Source of the DNA: Thiotrichales bacterium
Lineage (GTDB): Bacteria > Pseudomonadota > Gammaproteobacteria > HK1
Length of the DNA: 64,000 nucleotides
Assembly: GCA_026709935.1 (NCBI GenBank)
Contig: JAPOSC010000004.1
Coordinates: 204,630 to 268,629, forward strand
Direction of reading: 5' to 3'
Each line of letters starts with the position of its first letter. Position 1 is the first letter of the stretch. Of the stretch, positions 16,094-24,954 are shown in pieces. The translations under genes were made by a program, and so were the position numbers. The notes beneath the pieces were generated by a model. The model was not told the origin of the DNA, did not search any database, and was given only the letters and a program-made list of their open reading frames with translations.

Positions 16094-17281
16094 ATGACCC
16101 CGTCCGACATGCCGCTCTCGCGCCTCACGGTGCTCGATCTCACCCGGGTGCGCGCCGGCCCGACCGCTGTGCGCCAGCTCGCGGACTGGGGCGCCGATGT
16201 CATCAAGATCGAGGCCCCCGCCGCCATCGACAAGGCCGCCGGAATGGGCGGCGCCAGGCACGGGCCGGATTTCCAGAACCTCCATCGCAACAAGCGCTCG
16301 ATGACTCTGAACCTCAAGGATCCGGACGGGCGGGCGGTGTTTATGCGTCTCGTCGAGCGCGCCGACGTAGTGGTCGAGAACTACCGTCCGGACGTGAAGG
16401 AACGGCTCGGGATCGACTACGCGACGTGCCGGGCGGTGAACCCGCGCATCGTCTATGCGAGCGTCTCCGGCTTCGGGCAGGACGGGCCGTACCGCCTGCG
16501 TCCGGGATTCGATCAGATCGCGCAGGGAATGGGGGGGCTGATGTGGATTACCGGCCTTCCCGGGCAGGGGCCGGTGCGGGTCGGCGTGCCGATTGCGGAT
16601 CTCGCGGGCGGACTCTACGCATCCATCGGCATCTTCATCGCGCTGCTGGAGCGCGAGCACACGGGCGAAGGCCGCTGGGTGCATTCGTCGCTGCTCGAAG
16701 CGCAGATCGCCATGCTCGACTTCCAGGCCGCGCGCTGGACGGTCGCCGGCGAGGTGGCGCCCCAAGCCGGGAACAATCATCCCACGAGCATCCCTACCGG
16801 GGTGTTCGAAACCACCGACGGCTTCATCAACATCGCGGCCAGCGGCGACGGAATGTGGCGGCGGCTGTGCGAGGTTCTGGGCGACGCCGAGATGCGGGAC
16901 GACCCGCACTATGCCACCAACAAGGCACGTTCGGAGCATCGCGACCGTCTCAACGACCGGATCCGGGCGCATACCCGCACCCGCACGAGCGCCGACTGGA
17001 TCGATGCGCTCAACGACGCCGGCGTCCCCTGCGGGCCGATCTACCGGATGGACGAGATGTGGGCGGATCCGCAGGTCGAGCACCTGCGGATGCAGCGCGG
17101 CACCTCCCACCCGGCCCTCGGCGAGGTCAACGTGGTGCGCAACGCGGTGAACATCGAAGGGGTGCCGCCGATGCCGTACCGTCCTACCGCCGAGCGAGGC
17201 GAGCATACCGGCGAGATCCTCGACGATCTCGGCTTCACCGCCGAAGAGATCGCCAACATGCGAACGAGGAACATCCTATGA
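16094..17281 (+). CDS. Family III (CaiB/BaiF) CoA-transferase
   Basis: 395 residues from the ATG at 16094 (frame open from 15956). Family core features are LTVLDLTRVRAGPTAVRQLA, ADVIKIEAP, NLHRNKRSMTLNLKDPDGR, the Asp nucleophile region VVENYRPDVKERLGIDY, and FGQDGPYRLRPGFD. C-terminal NDAGVPCGPIYRMDEMWADP is typical. The enzyme moves CoA from a donor such as succinyl-CoA to a carboxylic acid; the acid is unknown. Its stop overlaps the start of the enoyl-CoA hydratase gene (ATGA), so the CoA thioester is probably handed to that hydratase. A second, different family III enzyme is coded opposite at 19246-20439. Confidence 0.9.
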   Translation: MTPSDMPLSRLTVLDLTRVRAGPTAVRQLADWGADVIKIEAPAAIDKAAGMGGARHGPDFQNLHRNKRSMTLNLKDPDGRAVFMRLVERADVVVENYRPDVKERLGIDYATCRAVNPRIVYASVSGFGQDGPYRLRPGFDQIAQGMGGLMWITGLPGQGPVRVGVPIADLAGGLYASIGIFIALLEREHTGEGRWVHSSLLEAQIAMLDFQAARWTVAGEVAPQAGNNHPTSIPTGVFETTDGFINIAASGDGMWRRLCEVLGDAEMRDDPHYATNKARSEHRDRLNDRIRAHTRTRTSADWIDALNDAGVPCGPIYRMDEMWADPQVEHLRMQRGTSHPALGEVNVVRNAVNIEGVPPMPYRPTAERGEHTGEILDDLGFTAEEIANMRTRNIL

Positions 17282-18093
17282 ACGATGCGCTGACGGCACT
17301 GCCCGTCTCCACCGACGGGATCATCGCCGAGCGAGCGGGAGGCGTCGGTTATCTCAAGCTCAACCAGCCGGCAAAGCTCAATGCGATCTCCTACGCGATG
17401 TGGGTGGCGATCGCCGAGATCATGCGCGCGTTTCGCGAGGACGACAGCGTGCGCGTGGTGGTGCTGTCGGGCGAAGGAGGGCGCGCGTTCTCGGCCGGCG
17501 CGGATATCTCCGAATTCTCCGAGGTCCGCAACACTGAGGCGCAGATCGAGGTCTACGAGACGGCGGGCCGCGCCGCGTACGACGCGATCACGCACTGCCC
17601 GAAGCCGGTGGTCGCGCGCATCGAGGGCTACTGCGTCGGCGGCGGACTCGCGGTGGCGCTCTGCGCGGATCTGCGCATCGCGACCGACGATTCCAGGTTC
17701 GGCATCCCCGCCGCCAGGCTGGGCCTCGGGTACTCGCACAAGAGCCTGCGCCCCCTTGTCGATCTCGTCGGACCGACCTCGGCGAAGGAAATCCTGTTCA
17801 GCGCGAAGCGGTTCCCCGCGGCGCAGGCGCAGCGTATGGGGCTCGTGAACCAGGTCGTGTCGCGCGAAGAGATCGGCGCGTTCGTGGACGACTATGCGCA
17901 CACGATCGCGGGGAATGCGCCGCTCACGGTGGCGGCGTGCAAGACGGTCATCGGGGAGTTGCTCAAGGACCCCGAGGATCGGGACACGGTGCTCTGCGAT
18001 CGCGTGGTCGACGCCTGCTTCGCGAGCGAGGACTACAAGGAGGGCCGGGCCGCGTTCATGGAGAAGCGCCGGCCCCGGTTCACAGGACGATGA
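17278..18093 (+). CDS. Enoyl-CoA hydratase/isomerase (crotonase family)
   Basis: 271 residues starting at the ATG that overlaps the previous stop. Crotonase motifs are GVGYLKLNQPAKLNAISYAM, GRAFSAGADISEFSE (CoA-binding and first oxyanion loop) and ARIEGYCVGGGLAVALCADL (second oxyanion Gly). DDSRFGIPAARLGLGYSHKS follows, with Glu positions less conserved than in classic EchA. It could act as hydratase, isomerase or CoA hydrolase. Coupled upstream to the CoA-transferase and downstream (ATGA) to the BCAT gene. Confidence 0.9.
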   Translation: MNDALTALPVSTDGIIAERAGGVGYLKLNQPAKLNAISYAMWVAIAEIMRAFREDDSVRVVVLSGEGGRAFSAGADISEFSEVRNTEAQIEVYETAGRAAYDAITHCPKPVVARIEGYCVGGGLAVALCADLRIATDDSRFGIPAARLGLGYSHKSLRPLVDLVGPTSAKEILFSAKRFPAAQAQRMGLVNQVVSREEIGAFVDDYAHTIAGNAPLTVAACKTVIGELLKDPEDRDTVLCDRVVDACFASEDYKEGRAAFMEKRRPRFTGR

Positions 18094-19169
18094 GCATGCT
18101 CCCCGACATCACGTTCGAACGCGTGCCGCGAAGCCGACGCGAGGATGTCGACTTCGACAACCTCGGCTTCGGCAACGTCTTCTCCGATCACATGTTCAGC
18201 ATGGAATGGGAAGACGGCGCGTGGCGCCACCCCCGCATCATCCCCTACGGCCCGATTGCGATGGAGCCGTGCAACGCGACCCTGCACTACGGCCAGTCGG
18301 TATTCGAGGGCATGAAGGCGTTTCGCGGCGCCGACGGCCGGGTGCGCATCTTCCGACCGGACATGAACGCGCGCCGGCTGGAGGCATCGTGCGACCGGCT
18401 GTGCGTGCCGCGACTCGACCCGGAGATGTTCGTGGCGGCGGCCGAGCGCCTCGTCACCGTCGACCAGGCCTGGATCCCGGCCCGGCGCGGGGAGTCGCTC
18501 TACATCCGACCCATCATCTTCAGCAACGAATCACACCTGGAAGTCCGCCCCTCCCGCACATTCCGGCTGCTGGTGATGACCTCACCGGTGCGCTCGTACT
18601 TCGACGAAAGCATGCCGGCGGTGACTCTGAAGGTCGAGGACACCTACACCCGCGCCGCCCCGGGCGGGACCGGTGCGGCCAAGACCGCTGGCAACTACGC
18701 GGGGAGCCTGTATCCCGCCGAACTTGCGCGCCGGGAGGGCTACATGCAGGTGCTGTGGCTCGACGGCGTGGAGCACCGCTACGTGGAAGAGGTCGGCGCG
18801 ATGAACATCTTCTTTCGTATTGACGGCCGGGTCGTCACCCCGGAGCTGCGTGGCTCCATCCTCCCCGGGATCACCCGCGATGCGGTCATCACGCTGCTGC
18901 GCGAGAACGGGCACGATGTGGTCGAGCGCCGCATCACCATCGACGAGGTGGTCGACGCATCGAGGAAGGGGATGCTGGAGGAAGCGTTCGGCGCCGGCAC
19001 CGCGGCGGTGATCTCGCCGGTCGGCACCATGGCGTACAAGGGCGAGGAGATCCGCGTCAACGCCAACGCGTCCGGCCCGGTCACGCAATGGCTCTACGAC
19101 CGGATCACCGGCATCCAGCTCGGCGAACACGACGACCCGCACGGCTGGTGCCGGGTGCTGCCGGTCTGA
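18090..19169 (+). CDS. Branched-chain amino acid aminotransferase (class IV, type II)
   Basis: 359 residues from the ATG overlapping the hydratase stop. Class IV PLP fold: FGNVFSDHMFSMEWEDGAW, LHYGQSVFEGMKAFRGADGR, the PLP-Lys region GGTGAAKTAGNYAGSLYP, and GVEHRYVEEVGAMNIFF. It interconverts Leu/Ile/Val and their 2-oxo acids using glutamate/2-oxoglutarate. In an acid/CoA operon it may feed a 2-oxo acid into the pathway, which is inference. This may be a second copy apart from the biosynthetic ilvE. The last 24 bases are repeated 42 bp downstream, outside the gene. Confidence 0.9.
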   Translation: MSMLPDITFERVPRSRREDVDFDNLGFGNVFSDHMFSMEWEDGAWRHPRIIPYGPIAMEPCNATLHYGQSVFEGMKAFRGADGRVRIFRPDMNARRLEASCDRLCVPRLDPEMFVAAAERLVTVDQAWIPARRGESLYIRPIIFSNESHLEVRPSRTFRLLVMTSPVRSYFDESMPAVTLKVEDTYTRAAPGGTGAAKTAGNYAGSLYPAELARREGYMQVLWLDGVEHRYVEEVGAMNIFFRIDGRVVTPELRGSILPGITRDAVITLLRENGHDVVERRITIDEVVDASRKGMLEEAFGAGTAAVISPVGTMAYKGEEIRVNANASGPVTQWLYDRITGIQLGEHDDPHGWCRVLPV

Positions 19170-19209
19170 GTCGATCACATGACCAATGCGGGTCGGGTGC
19201 TGCCGGTCT

Positions 19210-19242
19210 GAGCCGATAGCATTATCGATGCGGATTCGGCTC
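19210..19242. terminator. Hairpin between converging operons
   Basis: GAGCCGA and TCGGCTC pair across a 19-nt interior that itself contains ATCGAT. It sits between the BCAT stop (19169) and the convergent CoA-transferase stop (19246). There is no T-run. It could serve both strands. Confidence 0.4.
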
Positions 19243-19245
19243 GGT

Positions 19246-20439
19246 TCAGACCACTCCCGAATTGCGCAACCGCCGGATCGCCTCCGGGTCATGGCCAATC
19301 TCCGCGAGCAGTGCGTCGGTGTGCTCCCCGAGGGTCGGCGCCGCCCGGTTCGGCGCCGGCTCACCGGTTCTCACGGGGGGCGCAACGAGACGAATCTCCC
19401 CCCGGACCGGATGCTCGAGATGCTGGATGCCATCGCGCTCCGCCACGAACGGATTGTCGAGCGCATCCGCAACCCCGTTGATGGGGGCGGCGGGCACCAC
19501 CCCGGCGAAGTGTTCGAGCCACTCGGCGGTGGGGCGTGAGGACAGGGCTTCATCCAGAATTTCGGTGACGAGACTCCGGTGCTCCAGGCGTTCCCTGAAA
19601 GTGACGAACCGCGGGTCGGTGATCCACTCGGGCCGGTCGAGCTTCCCGCACAGTGCCGGCCAGAACTTTTCCTTGTTGCACATGATGTAGATCCAGCCGT
19701 CGGCGGTGCGGTAGAGCTGGCACGGGGTGAGCGACGGATGCGCAGAGCGCGGAAGTCGCTCCGTCACGTGGCCCTCGTTCAGGTACCACGCGGCGGGGTA
19801 GCACAGGTTGTGCAGCGCCATGTCGAAGAGGCTCACGTCGAGGTCGCGGCCAGCGCCGCTCACGCGGGCGCCGACGATGCCGGCGAGCACCGCGTAGCCG
19901 AGCCCCAGACCGGTCATGAGGTCGACGACGGAGAGGCCGAATCGGGTCGGCGGGCCTTCCGGCTCCCCGGTCAGCGAGAACCAGCCGGCCTCGGCCTGCA
20001 TCAGGTAGTCGAAACCCGGCCAGCTCGCACGCGGCCCGGTCCGGCCGTAGGCACTCAGGTGCGCGCACACGATGCGCGGGTTGTACACACTGAGGTCGGC
20101 GTAGGTCAGCCCGAGTTTCTCCGGGACATCTCCGCGGAGGTTCGAGGCGAGAGCATCCGCCGAGCCAACGAGCCCATGCAGAATGGACTTGCCCTCGGGG
20201 TGGCGGAGATCGAGGGTCATGCTCTTCTTGTTCCGATTGAACGTGTGGAAGAACACGCTGTCGTGCTCGGCGAAGAAGAACGGGCCGACATCGCGGGAGA
20301 AGTCGCCGCCCCCCGGCGGCTCGATCTTGATGACCTCCGCGCCCTGATCGGCGAGAAACATGGTGCCGAACGGGCCGGCGCCGTACTGCTCGACGGCAAG
20401 GACGCGCACACCGGCGAGGGGCAGCGTCACGGCAGGCAC
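19246..20439 (-). CDS. Family III (CaiB/BaiF) CoA-transferase, second
   Basis: About 397 residues from the GTG at 20439. A GTG at 20430 is equally possible and no ATG fits; the frame stays open far upstream, but homology starts at LPLAGVRVLAVEQYGAGPFG. Family features: ADQGAEVIKIEPPGGGDFSR, TFNRNKKSMTLDLRHPEGK, ASNLRGDVPEKLGLTYADL with the conserved Asp, and AYGRTGPRASWPGFDYLMQA. It likely activates the substrate of the acyl-CoA dehydrogenase and MaoC hydratase encoded just upstream on the same strand. Low similarity to the 16094 enzyme argues for a different substrate or partner. Confidence 0.88.
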   Translation of the reverse strand: MPAVTLPLAGVRVLAVEQYGAGPFGTMFLADQGAEVIKIEPPGGGDFSRDVGPFFFAEHDSVFFHTFNRNKKSMTLDLRHPEGKSILHGLVGSADALASNLRGDVPEKLGLTYADLSVYNPRIVCAHLSAYGRTGPRASWPGFDYLMQAEAGWFSLTGEPEGPPTRFGLSVVDLMTGLGLGYAVLAGIVGARVSGAGRDLDVSLFDMALHNLCYPAAWYLNEGHVTERLPRSAHPSLTPCQLYRTADGWIYIMCNKEKFWPALCGKLDRPEWITDPRFVTFRERLEHRSLVTEILDEALSSRPTAEWLEHFAGVVPAAPINGVADALDNPFVAERDGIQHLEHPVRGEIRLVAPPVRTGEPAPNRAAPTLGEHTDALLAEIGHDPEAIRRLRNSGVV

Positions 20440-20597
20440 CGGGACCGACGGAAGGTCGCCAGCCCCCTCGAATCCGGTGGAAGTTGCCGCCGCATCATCG
20501 TTCCCGCCCTGCTCTGTTCTCTGCCCACTTCGCTGATCAGGACCGGATGCAGTGCCGATGTTTCGGGCGCATCGACAGATTCCGGATGGCGCTCGAA

Positions 20598-21770
20598 CTA
20601 CGCCGGACTCCGCCTCACGAGCTCCTTCGCGATGATGATGCGCTGCAGCTCGTTGGTCCCTTCGCCGATCGCGAGCAGCGGCGCGTCGCGGTAGTAGCGC
20701 TCGATGTTGAATTCCTTGGAGTAGCCGTAGGCGCCGTGGATGCGCATCGCCTCGGTGGCGTTGAAGATGGCGGTCTCGGTGGCAAAGAGCTTGGCCATGC
20801 CCGCCTCCAGATCGCAGCGCCGGCCGGTGTCGTAGGCGTGGGCGGCGGATTCGGTGAGGAGGCGGGAGGCTTCGAGCCGGGTGGCCATCTCCGCGAGCTT
20901 GATCTGGATCGACTGGTGCTCGCAGATGGGCTTGCCGAAAGTCTTGCGGACCTGCGCGTAGGCGACGCTCTCCTCCAGACAGGCCCGGGCGATACCGCAT
21001 CCGCGCGCGGCGACGTTGATCCGGCCGAGCCCCAGGCCACCGAGGATCTGCTGCAGGCCACGGCCCTCCTCGCCCCCGACGAGATTCTCCTCGGGAATCT
21101 CGCAGTCGTTGAATACGAGCTCGCCGGTGTCGATGCCCTTGTAGCCGATCTTCCTGAGCTTGCGCGCCACCTCGAAGCCGGGAAACCCCTTCTCCACGAT
21201 GAGCAGGCTCATGCCGCGGTGCGAGGGCTCGGCACCCGGATCGGTCTTCACCAGCGCGGTGAGGATGTTTCCGTGCACGCTGTTGCTGATCCACATCTTG
21301 GTGCCGTTCACGACGTAGCGCCCGTCGCGCTTCTCCGCCCGGGTGCGGATGGCCTGGAGGTCCGTCCCGCAGTCGGGCTCGGTGAGCGCGATGGCACCGC
21401 GCAGCTCGCCGCTCGCGCACCGTGGCAGGTAGCGCCGTTTCTGAGCCTCGGTGCCGTGCCGCTCGATGGCGGCGGCCATGATGAGATGCGAGTTGAAGAT
21501 ACCGGACACCGACATCCACACCGCGGAGACGCGCTCCACGATCCGGGTGTAGAGCGAGGCCGAGAGCCCCAAGCCGCCGTACTCCTCGCCGATGGTCGCG
21601 CCGAAGAGCCCCAGCTCCTTCATCTTCTCCACAATCTCCTCCGGCCAGACGTCGTTCTCCTCCAGCTCGCGCACATGTGGACGCACATCGCGCTCCAGAA
21701 AGCGGTCGACGGAGTCGAGGATCAGGGAGTCGTCGTAGTTGGGGATTGATGATCCGGAAGTCACCATCAT
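20598..21770 (-). CDS. Acyl-CoA dehydrogenase
   Basis: 390 residues from the ATG at 21770, preceded by CCGGAG (a TTG further upstream is in frame). FAD flavoprotein fold with ALTEPDCGTDLQAIRTRAEK and VNGTKMWISNSVHGNI; ARGCGIARACLEESVAYAQV and the end IRIHGAYGYSKEF-like MRIHGAYGYSKEFNIERYYR are signature 2. The catalytic Glu region is IGEGTNELQR. It introduces a 2,3 double bond into an acyl-CoA, passing electrons to ETF. It sits between CoA-transferase and MaoC genes on one strand, so the chain activation-oxidation-hydration is plausible. Confidence 0.92.
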   Translation of the reverse strand: MMVTSGSSIPNYDDSLILDSVDRFLERDVRPHVRELEENDVWPEEIVEKMKELGLFGATIGEEYGGLGLSASLYTRIVERVSAVWMSVSGIFNSHLIMAAAIERHGTEAQKRRYLPRCASGELRGAIALTEPDCGTDLQAIRTRAEKRDGRYVVNGTKMWISNSVHGNILTALVKTDPGAEPSHRGMSLLIVEKGFPGFEVARKLRKIGYKGIDTGELVFNDCEIPEENLVGGEEGRGLQQILGGLGLGRINVAARGCGIARACLEESVAYAQVRKTFGKPICEHQSIQIKLAEMATRLEASRLLTESAAHAYDTGRRCDLEAGMAKLFATETAIFNATEAMRIHGAYGYSKEFNIERYYRDAPLLAIGEGTNELQRIIIAKELVRRSPA

Positions 21771-21840
21771 CGTCTCCGGAAGTCGCAAACGCCGCCTGAC
21801 GTTGCGGGGAAGCGGCGGCAGAACGCGGTCGGGCCGAGCC

Positions 21841-22359
21841 TCAATACCCGGCGGCGTCGTCCACCGCGTGCCCGATCTTCGGAATCAGGAACGTCCGCTC
21901 GTAGGACATGAACTCGGTGCCGTCCGCTTTCTTGCCGGTGGTGCGCGCGGTCACGATGCCCTGGGTCGGGCGGGACTTCGATTCCCGCTTGGCGAGGATC
22001 TCGCTCTCCGCGTAGAGGGTATCCCCCACGAAGACCGGGGCGGAGAGCTTGATCTTGTCCCAACCGAGATTGGCGATGGTCTTCTGGGAGAGATCGCTCA
22101 CGCTCATGCCGGCCACCATCGAGAGGGTCAGGCAGGAATTGACGAGCGGGCGACCGAATTCGCTCTTCGCTGCGTACTCCCGGTCGAAGTGCAGCGGGTG
22201 CTGGTTCATGGTGAGCAGGGTGAACCAAGTGTTGTCGCTCTCGGTAATGGTGCGGCCGGGCCGGTGCTCGTAGACGTCGCCGACCTCGAAATCCTCGAAG
22301 TACCGGCCGAACGATTCCCGGTACCGGTGTTCGCCCACCTTCTTGCGCACCACGGACAT
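21841..22359 (-). CDS. MaoC family hydratase/dehydratase
   Basis: 172 residues with AAGGAGAG before the ATG. Hot-dog fold with FEDFEVGDVYEHRPGRTITE and the hydratase loop SDNTWFTLLTMNQHPLHFD, in which the Asp and His of the R-hydratase motif are present. A long loop between Asp and His resembles mesaconyl-CoA- or methylmalonyl-type MaoC hydratases. VFVGDTLYAESEILAKRESK is the second strand pair. It hydrates enoyl-CoA thioesters, probably the product of the neighbouring dehydrogenase. Its stop lies 70 bases before that gene's start. Confidence 0.9.
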   Translation of the reverse strand: MSVVRKKVGEHRYRESFGRYFEDFEVGDVYEHRPGRTITESDNTWFTLLTMNQHPLHFDREYAAKSEFGRPLVNSCLTLSMVAGMSVSDLSQKTIANLGWDKIKLSAPVFVGDTLYAESEILAKRESKSRPTQGIVTARTTGKKADGTEFMSYERTFLIPKIGHAVDDAAGY

Positions 22360-22481
22360 GCTGTCTCTCCTTCTCAGTGGCTCGACAATTCACCGTTGAT
22401 GGATGAGCGACTCGTGCCGGAATACGAGCATCTGCGCTGATGGAGCACCAGGATCCATCAATTCACGGCGTTAGCCGGACT

Positions 22482-23894
22482 TCAGCCATTGCCGACGCCG
22501 GCCGCCGTCGCGGGCTCGATCGGGCGGGTCATGCGGAGAATCTCCGCCACGTCGTCAGCCTCGTCGATGGCGAGGAGCGCCTCGGTGAGGGCGTCGCGCC
22601 GGTTCGCGCCCATGTAAGGCGCCGCGAGGCCGTCGAACTTCGCCTTCAGCTCCTGGCGCGTGAGGAAGTTCTCGGGCTCTCCCTTGGGCGCCCGCACGTA
22701 CCGCTCGAACGTCCCGCGCGTGGTCGTGACCCTGGCCCGCCCTGCCATCTGGTCGGGGAAATCCGCCTCGGCCTGATCGTCAACGACGGTCCGAATGCGC
22801 CGGCAGAGCTCGAGGGTGTCCCGGTTGCCGACATGCGTCTCGTAGGAATCCCAGGTGAGAGCCCCGTCGCGCAGGACCACCGCAGCGCAGAACGGCATGG
22901 AGAACTGCCCCTCGACGTAGGACATGGGCCGCTGCTTCTCTTCTTCCGGATCGCCGATGATGTCCCAGCCGGTGCGGGAGAGACCGATCTCCACCGACTT
23001 CACGTCCCGCCAATCGATGTCGTGCTCCTGGCGCAGCGCAATCAGCGCATCGACCGGGGCGTGGCTGTACCGGCAGGACGGGTACGGCTTGATCGCGATG
23101 CGCAGCGTCTCCCACCGCTGGCCGAGATCCGCCGCCGCGAGTTCCGGGTCCGCGTGCGGCGCATAGGCGTGCAGAAAACCGGCCCGTCCTTCGATGGCCT
23201 CGCGCGCGCCGCGGAATCCCTCCCGCGCCATGCAGACCGCAACCAGTCCGTTCATCGCGGCATAGCCGGTGTGGAACGGCTTGTTCCATGCCCCGTCGAC
23301 GAGGAACTGCATCGAGCCGGCGGCGAGGCTGCCGCACAGCCCGAACGCATCCTCCATCCGCGACGCGTCCAGCCCGAGCACCCGACCCGCCGCCGCCGCC
23401 GCGCCGAACACCCCGCAGGTCGGGGTGGGATGGAACCCCTGCCGGTAATGATCGGAGGGACCGAGGGCGAGGCTCAGCCGAATCTGCACCTCGTACCCGG
23501 CGACGACCGCGGCGACGACGGTGCGCCCGTTCGCCCCGGCCATCTCCGCCGCCGCAAGCGCCGCCGGGACGATGGGCGCGCTGGGATGGATGGAGCCGGT
23601 CGCATGGGTGTCGTCGAAGTCGAGGGAGTGGCCGAGGTTGCCGTTGAACAGCGCGGCGGCCGGCGGCGAGTACGTGGCGCCGTCGCCGATGACGCTGGCG
23701 TTACCCGAGCCGAGACCGAGGTGACGCAGCGCCGCCGCCATCGAGGCGCTCAGCCCGGCGTCGTTGCGCCCGCGGATGGAGATGCCGACCTGGTCCATGA
23801 GCAGCATCCGGGTGCGCTCGACAACGTCGGGATCAAGCGAAGCGAAGTCGATTCCGGCCGCGAATTCCGCGAGACGACGGGTGATTCCGGTCAT
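22482..23894 (-). CDS. MmgE/PrpD family protein
   Basis: 470 residues from the ATG at 23894. The MmgE/PrpD fold is shown by LDFDDTHATGSIHPSAPIVP, NPTPTCG-like HPTPTCGVFGAAAAAGRVLG, KPFHTGYAAMNGLVAVCMAR, IKPYPSCRYSHAPVDAL and FSMPFCAAVVLRDG. Members include 2-methylcitrate dehydratase and cis-aconitate decarboxylase-like enzymes. Specificity is not readable here, but a di- or tricarboxylic acid fits with the TcuA-like gene on the other strand. First gene of the minus-strand operon. 178 bases separate it from the divergent Uma2-like gene. Confidence 0.88.
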   Translation of the reverse strand: MTGITRRLAEFAAGIDFASLDPDVVERTRMLLMDQVGISIRGRNDAGLSASMAAALRHLGLGSGNASVIGDGATYSPPAAALFNGNLGHSLDFDDTHATGSIHPSAPIVPAALAAAEMAGANGRTVVAAVVAGYEVQIRLSLALGPSDHYRQGFHPTPTCGVFGAAAAAGRVLGLDASRMEDAFGLCGSLAAGSMQFLVDGAWNKPFHTGYAAMNGLVAVCMAREGFRGAREAIEGRAGFLHAYAPHADPELAAADLGQRWETLRIAIKPYPSCRYSHAPVDALIALRQEHDIDWRDVKSVEIGLSRTGWDIIGDPEEEKQRPMSYVEGQFSMPFCAAVVLRDGALTWDSYETHVGNRDTLELCRRIRTVVDDQAEADFPDQMAGRARVTTTRGTFERYVRAPKGEPENFLTRQELKAKFDGLAAPYMGANRRDALTEALLAIDEADDVAEILRMTRPIEPATAAGVGNG

Positions 23895-24072
23895 GATGGG
23901 GATCCTCGTGCGAAGTCGCGGGATGGTAGCCGATGGGCCGGGTGGTTGCAGCGGCTCGGCTCGCACGGCTCGGCTCGCTCGGGCTCCGCCCGGTCGCTGT
24001 GGACACCCCGGTCTTGACGACGCAGACTCGGGTTTCCCCGAACTTTCACGTAGGTATCGATCGAGGGCACTC

Positions 24073-24822
24073 ATGATGAGCGAGACCGCCACCACGTACA
24101 CGGGACCACTTGGCTCCACCATCCATGTCCTGCGCGCCGATGCCGACACCATCGCCGAACTTGCGGCCATCGACTGGAGTCGCCACTTCCGGCGGGTTTG
24201 TCTCGACCCGGTGCGGGGCCTGATCACCCTGATGTCGCCTTCTCGTCCCCATGAAGACTTGACCGGAATTCTCGACGATGTTGTGGATGTCGCAGGGAGC
24301 ACCCTCGCCGGTGCGGCCAAGTCCCTGCGCAGTCTTCGGCTGCGCGGGCAGAGCGAGCCTCCGGGCACGGGGATGGAGCCGGATTGCACGTTCTACGTCG
24401 GCGAGCGGGCTAGGGGCTACTTTGCCGCTCTCCGCGATGGGGAGGCGGCGGCTGACGCCTTCGTGGAACACACCGCGCCCGATCTCGTGGTCGAGGTCGA
24501 AGTCACCCACGCCGACGAAGGCAAGGCCGAACGCTACGGAGACATCGGAGTCCGCGAGCTGTGGCGACTGCACGGCCGCAAGGGGACGCGGACGCTGCGA
24601 GTGGAACTCCTCGCCTTGCAGGCGGGGACGGAGCCGCGTCTTCTGGACAGCTCGCAGGTGCTCGAAGGCTTCACGCCGGACGATGTGTGCGAGGCAGTGG
24701 AAGAGGTCCGGATCAGCCCGACTTTTCGCGAGCGGGCGGATGCGGTGGCCCGCATCGTGCACCGCCGGCAGCAGGCGAGCGTGCGGGTAAGTGAAGAGAA
24801 GGCGAAATACGCCGCCGCATGA
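24073..24822 (+). CDS. Uma2 family (DUF820) restriction-endonuclease-like protein
   Basis: 249 residues from the ATG at 24073 (a second ATG follows directly). Uma2 motifs are RVCLDPVRGLITLMSPSRPH, a GMEPDCTFYV metal-Asp segment, and PDLVVEVEVTHADEGKAER, the D...E(V)E core of the PD-(D/E)xK fold, then YGDIGVRELWRL. These putative nucleases are expanded in cyanobacteria and occur singly elsewhere; their role is unknown. It stands alone between two minus-strand operons. Confidence 0.85.
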   Translation: MMSETATTYTGPLGSTIHVLRADADTIAELAAIDWSRHFRRVCLDPVRGLITLMSPSRPHEDLTGILDDVVDVAGSTLAGAAKSLRSLRLRGQSEPPGTGMEPDCTFYVGERARGYFAALRDGEAAADAFVEHTAPDLVVEVEVTHADEGKAERYGDIGVRELWRLHGRKGTRTLRVELLALQAGTEPRLLDSSQVLEGFTPDDVCEAVEEVRISPTFRERADAVARIVHRRQQASVRVSEEKAKYAAA

Positions 24823-24954
24823 GCAGGCGGACCCACCGCCCGCACCCCCCGTCAGGCGGCGCCCGGCTTCGCCGCCTGACCGATGCGCGAATCGGAGAAT
24901 TTCCGGGTCAGGTGACCGCCTCGGTTCGGCCCGAAGTCGTGCCGTCGACGAGAA

